Part shown: positions 9,195 to 16,902 of the stretch, piece after piece
How positions within the stretch are numbered: position 1 is the first letter of the stretch
Layout: every line of letters begins with the position of its first letter
Position numbers and translations under genes: made by a program
Source: Tetragenococcus sp041859945
GTDB lineage: Bacteria; Bacillota; Bacilli; Lactobacillales; Enterococcaceae
Assembly: GCA_041859945.1 (NCBI GenBank)
Contig: JBFLGC010000005.1
Location: forward strand, 11,093 to 75,092
Direction of reading: 5' to 3'
DNA length: 64,000 nucleotides
The notes under the pieces: model-generated
Database searches by the model: none
What the model saw: the letters and a program-made list of their open reading frames with translations, nothing else
Told to the model about the DNA's origin: nothing

Positions 9195-9635
9195 GTTACT
9201 GTTCACGACCGAATTTGAGCTGACGCTACACTGCACGAATGTGTCTGCTACTGTCAGCCGTGGGGCCGACTTGAGCCTAAAGTCTCAAGTCTGCCAAGCT
9301 TCAAACGGGAACGTCGCAGCCACATTCGTTTCGTTTCGCTAACGGTAACAACACGTTCGAACAGGTTAATCGATCACTAAAAATATCCAATGATCCAGAA
9401 TTACTTTTTTTGATCATAAAAGGTTTGAGCAAAACTAGCGAAACGGAGAGATTGACTTGCATAGCAAGGCAGAGTAAATGATGAAGAATACCTACTTGGT
9501 ACGCCCAGTGGCCACTTTAGTGGTTACTGGGCGTTTGAAGCTTGAAAATCATGAGTAGGCTCACAACGGTTTCACGGCTGACCTTAAGCAAGCCAATCTC
9601 GAAGTGAAGTGGATAATTTGACCGTGAATCGTAAC
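9195..9635. mobile_element. Repeat element copy 1 (composite, 441 bp) with flanking direct repeats
   Basis: Longest member of the dispersed family. It begins GTTACTGTTCACGACCGAAT and ends with the inverted partner of GTTACGATTCACGGTCAAAT. AATCGCTA (9187-9194) and AGTCGCTA (9636-9643) flank it, a 7-of-8 direct repeat consistent with a target duplication. It contains the family core GTGTCTGCTACTGTCAGCCG (9241-9260), a hairpin GACTTGAG / CTCAAGTC, and a strong stem-loop CGCCCAGTGGCCAC-TTTA-GTGGTTACTGGGCG (9501-9532). The segment 9450-9505 runs opposite to the right end compared with other copies, so this copy looks rearranged or nested. No protein is encoded. Confidence 0.75.
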
Positions 9636-9645
9636 AGTCGCTAAC

Positions 9646-9688
9646 CTAAAAAAGACTGACTTTTTTGCAGAAAATCCAGTCTTTTTTT
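9646..9688 (-). terminator. Terminator downstream of sprT (may act on both strands)
   Basis: Stem AAAAAGACTG / CAGTCTTTTT with an 18-nt loop and a T run on either strand. It lies 115 nt after the sprT stop and next to repeat copy 1. Confidence 0.6.
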
Positions 9689-9801
9689 GGATTTCAAGTT
9701 AAAAGAAATAGATTTTTCGATAGTGTCTCGCGTTACTTTTGAGAGCGGTCCAACATTTTAGATTTATCCTCAAATTTTGAACACAAAAAATCATTTCACT
9801 G

Positions 9802-10257
9802 TTACTTCTTTGCCCTCTCATCTATCTTCTCAAAAACTAGTTTACCCTTGCACTTCCCACAGACAAAACGTTTGGTGTCGATTCGACGCTTTCTTACGAT
9901 CAAAGAACCACATTTTTGGCAACGATAGACATACTTGCGCCCAAGCGCGATTTCGGGAGCAAAACGACTACCACCGACTTGTGCTAGTAAAACTTTAAAA
10001 TCGCGATCTTTATGTCGATAACCTTTCTTTTGCAGGTGTAAGTGGTAATGACAAAGTTCATGTTTGATGATGCCCACAAAAACATCTTTACCAAAAGCCA
10101 ACATTTTAGGATTGAAATCCAGATGATGGTCTTCTAAATGATAACGACCACCCGTCGTTTTTAGCCGGGGATTAAAGAAAGCACGGTGTTGAAAAGGAAG
10201 ACCGAAAGCTGTTAGAGACACTTCTTTTATCCATGCTTGTAGTTCTTCATCGGTCAT
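9802..10257 (-). CDS. SprT-like zinc metallopeptidase-fold protein
   Basis: A 151-residue protein of the SprT family (YdcK-like). The metallopeptidase motif HELCH is near residue 69 (IIKHELCHYHLHL) and a C-terminal zinc ribbon has CQKCGS and CGKCKG. The family's best-studied relatives (SPRTN) cut DNA-protein crosslinks; the role of the small bacterial forms is unclear. The start at 10257 gives MTDEELQAW and overlaps the tex stop in an ATGA junction; a start 23 codons upstream would lie within tex. Tex followed by a SprT-like gene is also the order in Bacillus (ydcI-ydcK). Confidence 0.9.
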   Translation of the reverse strand: MTDEELQAWIKEVSLTAFGLPFQHRAFFNPRLKTTGGRYHLEDHHLDFNPKMLAFGKDVFVGIIKHELCHYHLHLQKKGYRHKDRDFKVLLAQVGGSRFAPEIALGRKYVYRCQKCGSLIVRKRRIDTKRFVCGKCKGKLVFEKIDERAKK

Positions 10258-12425
10258 TGAAAACGACCTGGATCGATCATGGTTAGACTGATCCTGCCTT
10301 TGTTCACATCGACTTTTTCGATCCACACGGTTACGATATCACCGACTGCGACCACGTCTTTGGGCTGTTTAACAAAACGATCACTTAATTTAGAAATATG
10401 CACCAGACCATCTTGTTTGACGCCGATATCGACAAAAGCACCAAAGTCGATCACGTTTCTGACCGTACCTTCGAGTTTCATACCGACTTTTAGATCTTCC
10501 ATGGACAATACGTCTTTACGCAATAAAGGCGCTGGCATAGCATCGCGCATGTCACGTCCTGGTTGCTTCAACGCTTGTAAAATATCACGAATCGTTTCCT
10601 TACCGATCCCTAGCGTTTGTGCCAAGTGATCCGGATTTAACTTCTGTAATTTTTCAGTAGCGCTAGATGTGCCTAATTCATTTAAAGAAATCCCAGCTAA
10701 TTTCAGCACTTCTTTGGTAGCCGGATAGCTTTCAGGGTGAATACCCGTATTATCTAAAATATTATCGGCATCAGGGATCCGTAAAAAACCAATGGCTTGT
10801 TCATAAGCTTTAGGGCCCAAACGCGGCACTTTTTTCAGTTGTGATCTTTTAGCAAAAGCGCCATTTTCTTCGCGGAAACCGACGATATTTTTAGCCGTTG
10901 TTTTATTCAAACCAGAAATATGTTGAAGCAATTGTTGACTAGCCGTGTTCACATCAACACCGACTTGGTTGACCGCTGTTTCGACGACAAAATCCAATTG
11001 TTCAGTAAGACGTTTTTGTGAAACATCATGTTGATATTGACCGACGCCGACTGCTTGTGGTTCGATTTTGACCAATTCTGCTAAAGGATCTTGTAAACGA
11101 CGACCGATACTTACCGCACTACGCTGTTCTACCTGTAATTTAGGAAATTCTTCGCGGGCCACCTCACTGGCTGAATAGACAGAGGCGCCGGCTTCATTTA
11201 CGATCACATAATAAACATCGCGTTTGACTTTTTTCAATTGTTCCGAAACAAATTGTTCAGATTCACGGCTTGCGGTCCCATTGCCGATAGCGACCATGTC
11301 CACTCCATAAGTCTCGATCAATTTGACAAAAGCCGGTCCGGCTGCTTGGCGTTTTTCCGAGCTAGCTGGTCTATGCGGGTAAATCACAGAAATCGTCAAT
11401 AATTTCCCTGTGGCATCAACGATAGCTAACTTGCAACCCGTCCGATAAGCTGGATCGAAGCCTAAAACGACCTTCCCTTTTAAAGGGGACTGCAGCAACA
11501 GATTGCGTAAATTCTCCCCAAAAACAGAAATAGCTTGTTCTTCCGCTGATTCTGTCAATTCATTTCTGATTTCCCGTTCAATAGCTGGGCCAATAAACCG
11601 TTTATAAGCATCTTGGTAGGCTTCAGTAATGAAAGTTATCGCTTGAGAACGATCATCTTTTATCACTTGTCGATGTAGATAATCAAAGATTTTACTCTCA
11701 TCGACTGCTAGGCTAACTTTCAATACCCCTTCTTTTTCCCCACGATTAGCCGCAAGAATACGATGAGAAACCATTTTATTGATGGGCTCTGAAAAATCAT
11801 AGTATATTTCATAAACGCCTTTTTCATCTTTCGAAGCATCTTTTTCTTCACTTACAAATTGACCTTTATTAAAAGTAAACGAACGGATCCACGTCCGAAA
11901 TTTAGCTGAGTCGCCAAATTGTTCCGCTAATATTTCATGGACTCCAGCTAAAACATCCTCTACAGTCACAACCGTTTCATTTATAAATTCAGTGGCTTTT
12001 TGTAACACATTTTCTTTTGGAAAAGTCAACAGCCATTTGGCTAAAGGTTCCAAGCCATTTTCTTTGGCAATCGTCGCTTTGGTGCGGCGCTTTTGCTTAT
12101 ACGGACGATAAAGATCTTCCACTTCTTGCATCTTGGTCGCTTGTAAAATCGTTTTTTTGAGTTCAGGAGTCAGTTTTTCCTGTTCTGCGATCAAGCGCAC
12201 GACCTCTTCTTTGCGCTTTTCTAAATTTTCTAAATAGGTATAACGTTCCTCGATTTCTCTTATCTGTACTTCATCGAGATTACCAGTCATCTCCTTACGA
12301 TAACGGGCAATAAAAGGTACCGTGTTGCCTTCGCTCAATAATTCTAAGACTTTGACGACTTGACTACGCTTATAAGTCATCAATTCCTTTTGTACTAATT
12401 GAATGATTTCTTGATTCAAAGCCAT
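10254..12425 (-). CDS. tex: Tex family S1 RNA-binding protein
   Basis: Tex is a nucleic-acid-binding protein linked to transcription and, in pathogens, toxin gene expression. The 723 residues run from an N-terminal helical region (VPFIARYRKEMTGNLDE) through a YqgF/RNase H-like core (LGFDPAYRTGCKLAIVDATG), helix-hairpin-helix motifs (ISGLNKTTAKNIVGFREENG) and a C-terminal S1 domain (GMKLEGTVRNVIDFGAFVDI). It overlaps sprT by 4 nt and follows the phosphoesterase gene by 17 nt. Confidence 0.95.
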   Translation of the reverse strand: MALNQEIIQLVQKELMTYKRSQVVKVLELLSEGNTVPFIARYRKEMTGNLDEVQIREIEERYTYLENLEKRKEEVVRLIAEQEKLTPELKKTILQATKMQEVEDLYRPYKQKRRTKATIAKENGLEPLAKWLLTFPKENVLQKATEFINETVVTVEDVLAGVHEILAEQFGDSAKFRTWIRSFTFNKGQFVSEEKDASKDEKGVYEIYYDFSEPINKMVSHRILAANRGEKEGVLKVSLAVDESKIFDYLHRQVIKDDRSQAITFITEAYQDAYKRFIGPAIEREIRNELTESAEEQAISVFGENLRNLLLQSPLKGKVVLGFDPAYRTGCKLAIVDATGKLLTISVIYPHRPASSEKRQAAGPAFVKLIETYGVDMVAIGNGTASRESEQFVSEQLKKVKRDVYYVIVNEAGASVYSASEVAREEFPKLQVEQRSAVSIGRRLQDPLAELVKIEPQAVGVGQYQHDVSQKRLTEQLDFVVETAVNQVGVDVNTASQQLLQHISGLNKTTAKNIVGFREENGAFAKRSQLKKVPRLGPKAYEQAIGFLRIPDADNILDNTGIHPESYPATKEVLKLAGISLNELGTSSATEKLQKLNPDHLAQTLGIGKETIRDILQALKQPGRDMRDAMPAPLLRKDVLSMEDLKVGMKLEGTVRNVIDFGAFVDIGVKQDGLVHISKLSDRFVKQPKDVVAVGDIVTVWIEKVDVNKGRISLTMIDPGRFQ

Positions 12426-12442
12426 TTAACTACTCCTTTTTC

Positions 12443-13177
12443 TTAAAAATCCGGTTGCCAGGGACCACGTAAGTTCTGATATTCGATATCTTGAATCATT
12501 TTATCTTTATCAAAAATCACCCCATGAGCAGAGCCACCAAAAACAGCCCCACCATCGATACCTATTTTCCCATCAGATATCCAGAGGTCGGTTGTTTGCA
12601 TATCGCCATGTAACATTGGCGTGATCGTATGGCCAAATACGATTTGTTTGCCGGTCAAATTCTTACCTTGATGAAAAGGTTCACGGATCCATAAAAAATC
12701 GTGATCATTGGTATCATGCCAATCTTTTTTTGTCAGATCGACACCCGCATGAACAAAAATATAATTCGCCCATTCAAAATACAGGGGGCGGGCCACTAAA
12801 AATTGGATCAAGTCTGGATAATAAGAGCGGATCATAAGTGCGATCTCGGTCGGTGAATATTCTTCCGTAGCTCCTTTATAAAGTAAACTTTCAATCGTTT
12901 CTTTGCCACCGTTACGCACATAACTTGTAAACAAATCTTCTGGAGCGACCAAAAACTGGAGAAAATATTCTTCGTGATTACCTCTGAGATAGATCGCGTT
13001 ATCTTCTTCCACCAATTTTTTACCTAGCAAAAAACAATCTTTACTCTTAGGACCACGATCATTCAAATCACCAATAAGCACCAGTTGATGCAGCTTGGGA
13101 TCAAAATGAGCCAATAACTTTTTGAAAAGATCTAATTCACCATGAATGTCACTAATGACATATACATAAGGTTTCAA
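12443..13177 (-). CDS. Calcineurin-like metallophosphoesterase (Ser/Thr phosphatase or Ap4A hydrolase type)
   Basis: A 244-residue two-metal phosphoesterase. The motifs are in order: SDIHGELD (residues 8-15), GDLNDRG, RGNHEE and FVHAGVD. This set is shared by PP2A-like protein phosphatases and PrpE/ApaH-type nucleotide hydrolases, and the substrate cannot be told from sequence. The start is TTG at 13177 with AAGGAGTGAG 5-7 nt upstream; the longer frame to 13225 would cross a stable hairpin at 13206-13243. Tex follows 17 nt downstream. Confidence 0.88.
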   Translation of the reverse strand: MKPYVYVISDIHGELDLFKKLLAHFDPKLHQLVLIGDLNDRGPKSKDCFLLGKKLVEEDNAIYLRGNHEEYFLQFLVAPEDLFTSYVRNGGKETIESLLYKGATEEYSPTEIALMIRSYYPDLIQFLVARPLYFEWANYIFVHAGVDLTKKDWHDTNDHDFLWIREPFHQGKNLTGKQIVFGHTITPMLHGDMQTTDLWISDGKIGIDGGAVFGGSAHGVIFDKDKMIQDIEYQNLRGPWQPDF

Positions 13178-13205
13178 AAATCTCACTCCTTTTTTATACA
13201 GACAA

Positions 13206-13243
13206 GACCTTCCTACTCCTCCCAATAGAAGAATAAGAAGGTC
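13206..13243 (-). other. Stable hairpin upstream of the phosphoesterase ribosome site
   Basis: Minus strand GACCTTC...GAAGGTC closes a roughly 15-bp interrupted stem with a short TATT-G loop. It ends about 10 nt before the Shine-Dalgarno of the 12443-13177 gene. No T run follows on the minus strand, so it is not a normal terminator; mRNA stability or translation control is possible. Confidence 0.5.
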
Positions 13244-13306
13244 AAAAAATCCTGAAACATCAAAGTAGCCCGAACATTTCCAGCCAAATCATCTTTAACA
13301 TGAGTT

Positions 13307-13696
13307 CTATTTATTTTTTTCTGGTGCGTTGAAATTCAATTGGACACCTGGTTTATCCGTAATGATCTCCGTGACTTCATAGGTCAATCGTTCCAAAATA
13401 TCAAATAAGGGAGCCACAAGTTGATCAGATTCCTCTTTTGTCAAATCTTCTTTTTCGATCACTTTTTTATTAATGATATGATCGATTTGCATGATCGCTC
13501 CACTAATGATAAATTGCTTGAATACGATACGAAACTGGAGCCGTGCTGCCAAAATGCTATTTTCTTTTGGATAATCTTCTGAAGATGGTTTTAACGGAGC
13601 AAAACCAACATTGATACTCGTTTCGACCTCTTTTTTAGGGTCACGCATATCAAAATGATAAGCTTCAACGACCGGTTGTTGTCTTTTTAATTCCAA
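13307..13696 (-). CDS. DUF1149 family protein
   Basis: A 129-residue protein matching, as I recall it, the DUF1149 family of lactic acid bacteria: it begins (M)ELKRQQPVVEAYHFDMRDP and has mixed beta-rich sequence with NVGFAPLKP and RLQFRIVFKQFIISG. No catalytic motif is visible; function is unknown. The start is TTG at 13696 with AAAGG-GTGA upstream; an ATG at 13738 would lie before the TATAAT at 13719-13724 and is rejected. It runs towards the phosphoesterase gene on the same strand. Confidence 0.75.
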   Translation of the reverse strand: MELKRQQPVVEAYHFDMRDPKKEVETSINVGFAPLKPSSEDYPKENSILAARLQFRIVFKQFIISGAIMQIDHIINKKVIEKEDLTKEESDQLVAPLFDILERLTYEVTEIITDKPGVQLNFNAPEKNK

Positions 13697-13718
13697 ATCA
13701 CTCACCCTTTCCTCAAAA

Positions 13719-13724
13719 ATTATA
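13719..13724 (-). promoter_or_regulatory. Probable promoter of the DUF1149 gene (extended -10)
   Basis: Minus strand TATGCTATAAT, a perfect -10 with TG extension about 22 nt before the TTG start. The -35 is weak. It supports the shorter gene start. Confidence 0.55.
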
Positions 13725-13827
13725 GCATATATTTTCACCGAATCCTATGACATTTTTAACAGGACAACAGAAATCGAACCTCACGAGACTTTTGCGCTTT
13801 TTGATCCTAGAACCCCATCACGATCGT

Positions 13828-13862
13828 AGAAAAAACTCACCCACTTAAAAAGTAGATGAGTC
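13828..13862 (-). terminator. Terminator of the ylaN-to-sepM gene string
   Basis: Minus strand 12-bp stem ACTCATCTACTT / AAGTGGGTGAGT (two G-T pairs) followed by TTTTTT. It now lies 120 nt beyond the sepM stop because repeat copy 2 sits between them. Confidence 0.85.
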
Positions 13863-13872
13863 ATTGGTCATT

Positions 13873-13980
13873 GTTACAATTCGTGACCAAAATATTAGAC
13901 CAATGCGACACTTTCACGAAGGTATCTGCTACTGTCTGCTGATCTCGAAATGAAGCAGCTGATGCGTCCGTGAATTGTAA
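13873..13980. mobile_element. Repeat element copy 2 (108 bp), inserted at the sepM stop codon
   Basis: Starts GTTACAATTCGTGACC and ends CGTGAATTGTAA, clean terminal inverted repeats, with the family core ATCTGCTACTGTCTGCTG inside. TTGGTCATT (13864-13872) and TTGGTTATT (13981-13989) flank it, an 8-of-9 direct repeat; the second copy holds the sepM stop codon (13985-13987). It separates sepM from its terminator at 13828-13862. Confidence 0.8.
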
Positions 13981-13984
13981 TTGG

Positions 13985-15028
13985 TTATTTCATATTTTCT
14001 AAATAATCCACTGCATCTTTTAGCGTTTTGACTGGGACTATGACCATGTCAGAATCAAGCTTAGCTAAGGCATCTTTGGCTTCTTCATAGTTCGACTTGA
14101 TCGTTGGATCATACGTTTTTTCGTCTTCTGTGATTTCGTCGTCAGGAGCAAAAAATACTTTCACACCAGCTTGGACCGCACTCGCTACCTTTTTATCGAT
14201 GCCACCGATACGGCCAACATTTCCGTCGTTATCCATGGTACCTGTACCAGCAATATTTTTGCCTTGGCGTAAATCTTTATCGATCAATTGTTCGTAAATT
14301 TCTAAGGTAAACATCAGGCCTGCCGAGGGACCACCAATATTATCTACATGAAATTCGATCGTATCATCAGAGGCTATTTCCGTATGGTCGACCAACGTGA
14401 TCCCGATGCCAGCTTTTTTATCTGTCTCTAATTCGATCAGCTTCCCCGTTGCTTCTTTGGTCTCATCGTTATGCAAGAATCTCACGGTCACTTCATCGCC
14501 GATTGTTTTGTTTTTGACATAATCCATGAAATCTTGTGAACTTTCAAAAGTCTTGCCATCAACCTCAGTCACCGTATCGCCCACTGAAATTTTTCCAGCA
14601 AAACTTGAATTCGGTAAAACACTCATGACATAAACGCCTTTAAACTTGAATTCATAAGGACGTCCGGCTAATTTAAGGGCTTGTTCGATGGCGGCATTTT
14701 GTGAAGAAGTCATATAATAATTTTGAATTTGGTTGTACTCCTCATCAGTTGCTCCACCAAAAAGTTCCGCTTCAGAAACTAGATCTTCAAAAGGAGAAAA
14801 TTTAGATTTGATCGCCGTCACTACTGACGCTTGGCGGATCCCGACTGAAGTGAGCGAAAATGAACCTGATCGATCATCTTTTTGATTATTGACCGTGATC
14901 AATTCTTTCAAATCGATCGTCGAACCCGGTTGCTCGATATAATAAGGAAGCGGGATAAACACGCAACCGATCACGATCAAAGCAATTATAAAAGAAATCA
15001 AATAATTGCGTAATTTTTTCTTATTCAT
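13985..15028 (-). CDS. sepM: SepM/YlbL family PDZ-domain serine protease
   Basis: A membrane-anchored Lon-type (S16) peptidase; SepM of streptococci trims a competence pheromone, YlbL of Bacillus is a checkpoint protease. One N-terminal membrane segment (LISFIIALIVIGCVFIPLPYY, about residues 9-29) is followed by a PDZ domain (GVYVMSVLPNSSFAGKISVGD) and the catalytic domain with the nucleophile in NIGGPSAGLMFTLE and the lysine in RIGGIDKKVASAVQAG. Length 347 is normal. It overlaps coaD by 4 nt as the last gene of the long string. The native substrate is unknown. Confidence 0.9.
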   Translation of the reverse strand: MNKKKLRNYLISFIIALIVIGCVFIPLPYYIEQPGSTIDLKELITVNNQKDDRSGSFSLTSVGIRQASVVTAIKSKFSPFEDLVSEAELFGGATDEEYNQIQNYYMTSSQNAAIEQALKLAGRPYEFKFKGVYVMSVLPNSSFAGKISVGDTVTEVDGKTFESSQDFMDYVKNKTIGDEVTVRFLHNDETKEATGKLIELETDKKAGIGITLVDHTEIASDDTIEFHVDNIGGPSAGLMFTLEIYEQLIDKDLRQGKNIAGTGTMDNDGNVGRIGGIDKKVASAVQAGVKVFFAPDDEITEDEKTYDPTIKSNYEEAKDALAKLDSDMVIVPVKTLKDAVDYLENMK

Positions 15029-15513
15029 CCCAATTCCCGCTTTCTAAGAATCGCTTGATAGACATTTTTGGGGAGATATTCTTTGACATCTCCACCAAAA
15101 ACTAAAACTTCTTTTAAAATACTGGAACTAATGTGACTATATTTGGGTGCTGCCATTAAAAAAACAGTCTCTATTTCAGGAGCCAAGTGTTGGTTCATGA
15201 TCATGATTTCTCGTTCATACTCATAGTCTTTTATATTGCGAATACCCCGTAGTAAAAACTCCGCCCCAAGATGTCGCGCTGTTTCGACTGTCAGTTCCGT
15301 TTCTTGAGCAATGACAGACACATTTGGCAAATGAGCGACGGCTTCTTTCACCAAGGTCACTTTTTCTTGACTTGTAAATAAAGACTTTTTATTCGTATTG
15401 ACAAAAATCCCTACGATCAAATGATCAAATAAATTAGCCCCCCGCTCGATCGTGTCCATATGTCCCATTGTCAAAGGGTCAAAACTTCCTGGAAATAATG
15501 CCGTCTTACTCAT
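15025..15513 (-). CDS. coaD: Phosphopantetheine adenylyltransferase
   Basis: CoaD joins ATP and 4'-phosphopantetheine to give dephospho-CoA, the substrate of CoaE. The 162 residues show GSFDPLTMGHMD with the nucleotidyltransferase TxxH motif, RGIRNIKDYEYE and YSHISSSILKEV. It starts 15 nt after rsmD and overlaps sepM by 4 nt; rsmD-coaD is a common pair. Confidence 0.97.
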   Translation of the reverse strand: MSKTALFPGSFDPLTMGHMDTIERGANLFDHLIVGIFVNTNKKSLFTSQEKVTLVKEAVAHLPNVSVIAQETELTVETARHLGAEFLLRGIRNIKDYEYEREIMIMNQHLAPEIETVFLMAAPKYSHISSSILKEVLVFGGDVKEYLPKNVYQAILRKRELG

Positions 15514-15528
15514 ATTAACCTCCCACTA

Positions 15529-16095
15529 CTAATGTATTGTCTCTCCTTTATTTTGGTAGATCGCAACAGCGGTACTACCATAAACTTGCCGACGGATCTG
15601 CTGAAGTGTATCGATTTCTTCAGGCAAGACGACCAAGCGATCTGTTTCGCAAATGATCTTACCTGAAGCTTTGCTTAAATTTTCTGCCAAAATTTTTTCG
15701 ATTTGTGCGACGATTTGTTGCTTGGCATAGGGTGGATCTAGAAAAATCAAGTCAAATGAGAGCTCTTCATCGTTAAATTTTTGCAAGGCTTTGTCAGCAC
15801 TTGTTTTTATGATCCTAAATTTTTCTGATTCTTTAGTGATCGCAACATTTTCTTGAATGATTTTTATGGCAGCAGAATTGCGATCGATGCAATAAGCAAG
15901 ATCGCATCCTCTAGATACTGCCTCGATCCCTAAGGCGCCACTTCCAGAAAAAAGATCCAAAACTTGACCACCTTCAAAAAAAGGACCGATCATATTAAAA
16001 ATAGCTTCTTTTACTTTATCCGTAGTCGGGCGGGTATTGTCGCCTTTTAAACTTCTTAATTTTCTGCCTCGATAAACCCCTGCAATCACTCGCAA
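15529..16095 (-). CDS. rsmD: 16S rRNA (guanine(966)-N2)-methyltransferase
   Basis: RsmD methylates G966 of 16S rRNA. The 188-residue protein starts RVIAGVYRGRKL, has the SAM motif VLDLFSGSGALGIEAVSRG and the catalytic FLDPPYAKQ (NPPY-like). The start is TTG at 16095, with AAAGGGGGA 8 nt upstream; the longer frame to 16146 adds residues that do not belong to the family. It precedes coaD by 15 nt. Confidence 0.94.
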   Translation of the reverse strand: MRVIAGVYRGRKLRSLKGDNTRPTTDKVKEAIFNMIGPFFEGGQVLDLFSGSGALGIEAVSRGCDLAYCIDRNSAAIKIIQENVAITKESEKFRIIKTSADKALQKFNDEELSFDLIFLDPPYAKQQIVAQIEKILAENLSKASGKIICETDRLVVLPEEIDTLQQIRRQVYGSTAVAIYQNKGETIH

Positions 16096-16151
16096 AAGAT
16101 ATGTCCCCCTTTTGAAACAAAAAAGTCGGTCAAAGAATGAGACCAACTCTT

Positions 16152-16487
16152 TTAAACATTGTCAGCCAAACGAATCGGCTTAGTAGACTCGTCACCATCA
16201 TCTTGTATCTGAAAGGCTGCTTTTGTCCCGATTTTTTCAGCGAAATTCATTTCGATGTCTGGTCGATAAGAGATTTCTACTTGACGAACAAAATGCAGTC
16301 GTTCGATCTTACTTACGGTTTGTTCAACATTCTCTTCATTGACATAAAGAAAAACATATTTCATTTTTCTAGAGACATAATGGATCAAACCGAAACGTCG
16401 GAGATTTTTTAATTGACGGAGACTATAGACCCAAACGACAATTCCTCGTCGCTTTTGTATGGCAAAAGTTGCTGTATTATCCGACAT
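16152..16487 (-). CDS. YlbG family protein (DUF2129)
   Basis: A 111-residue protein of the YlbG family, found next to ylbF in many Firmicutes. It has KRRGIVVWVYSLRQLKNLRR near residue 10 and IHYVSRKMKYVFLYVNEE in the middle, a small alpha/beta fold. No biochemical role is established. The start at 16487 (MSDNTATF) overlaps the end of ylbF by 11 nt; a longer frame to 16571 lies wholly inside ylbF and is rejected. Confidence 0.88.
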   Translation of the reverse strand: MSDNTATFAIQKRRGIVVWVYSLRQLKNLRRFGLIHYVSRKMKYVFLYVNEENVEQTVSKIERLHFVRQVEISYRPDIEMNFAEKIGTKAAFQIQDDGDESTKPIRLADNV

Positions 16488-16902
16488 GACACTTTCCTCC
16501 ACATCTAGCTTTTGTTTCAAAAAAAGGATTTCCTGTTTCAACTTGGATGTCAGGTGTGATCGATCCGGCAATTTCGATCACGATTTTATCCAGGATGGTT
16601 TGAAATTGCATTTCGCAAGCTCTAAAGTCAGCTACACTTGAAGTCAGATCCAAAGCACGCTTACTTTTTCGCAGCGCTCGCCGTTTTTCTGTAAAATCGG
16701 GTGCATATTTTCCATAGGACTCGATTTTTTCAAAAGTCGCTTTTTTCTGATTGAATTCTTCTTTTAAAGTTTGGGCTACATCATCTCTTTCAAGCTGCTC
16801 ACGTGCTTGACCATAACTTTTAAAAGAAGTACTTGCCAATAATCGATTTATCAACTCATTTACTTGATCATCGATTTCAAAAAAGTGATCGTCATAAATC
16901 AC
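16477..16902 (-). CDS. YlbF/RicF family regulator
   Basis: A 141-residue helical protein of the YlbF/YmcA family. In Bacillus, RicF (YlbF) joins RicA and RicT in a complex that binds Fe-S clusters and guides RNase Y mRNA processing. The C-terminus here has a CGGKC motif (Cys near residues 134 and 138), which fits cluster binding. It begins at the last base of the upstream gene (1-nt overlap) and overlaps ylbG by 11 nt. RicF-like function is inference from family and motif; paralogues exist in many genomes. Confidence 0.85.
   Translation of the reverse strand: MIYDDHFFEIDDQVNELINRLLASTSFKSYGQAREQLERDDVAQTLKEEFNQKKATFEKIESYGKYAPDFTEKRRALRKSKRALDLTSSVADFRACEMQFQTILDKIVIEIAGSITPDIQVETGNPFFETKARCGGKCHVG

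Noticed and set aside
13206..13243. Hairpin read as a terminator between DUF1149 and the phosphoesterase gene
   Set aside because: The T run is on the 5' side for the minus strand, so it does not fit an intrinsic terminator; kept only as a hairpin.
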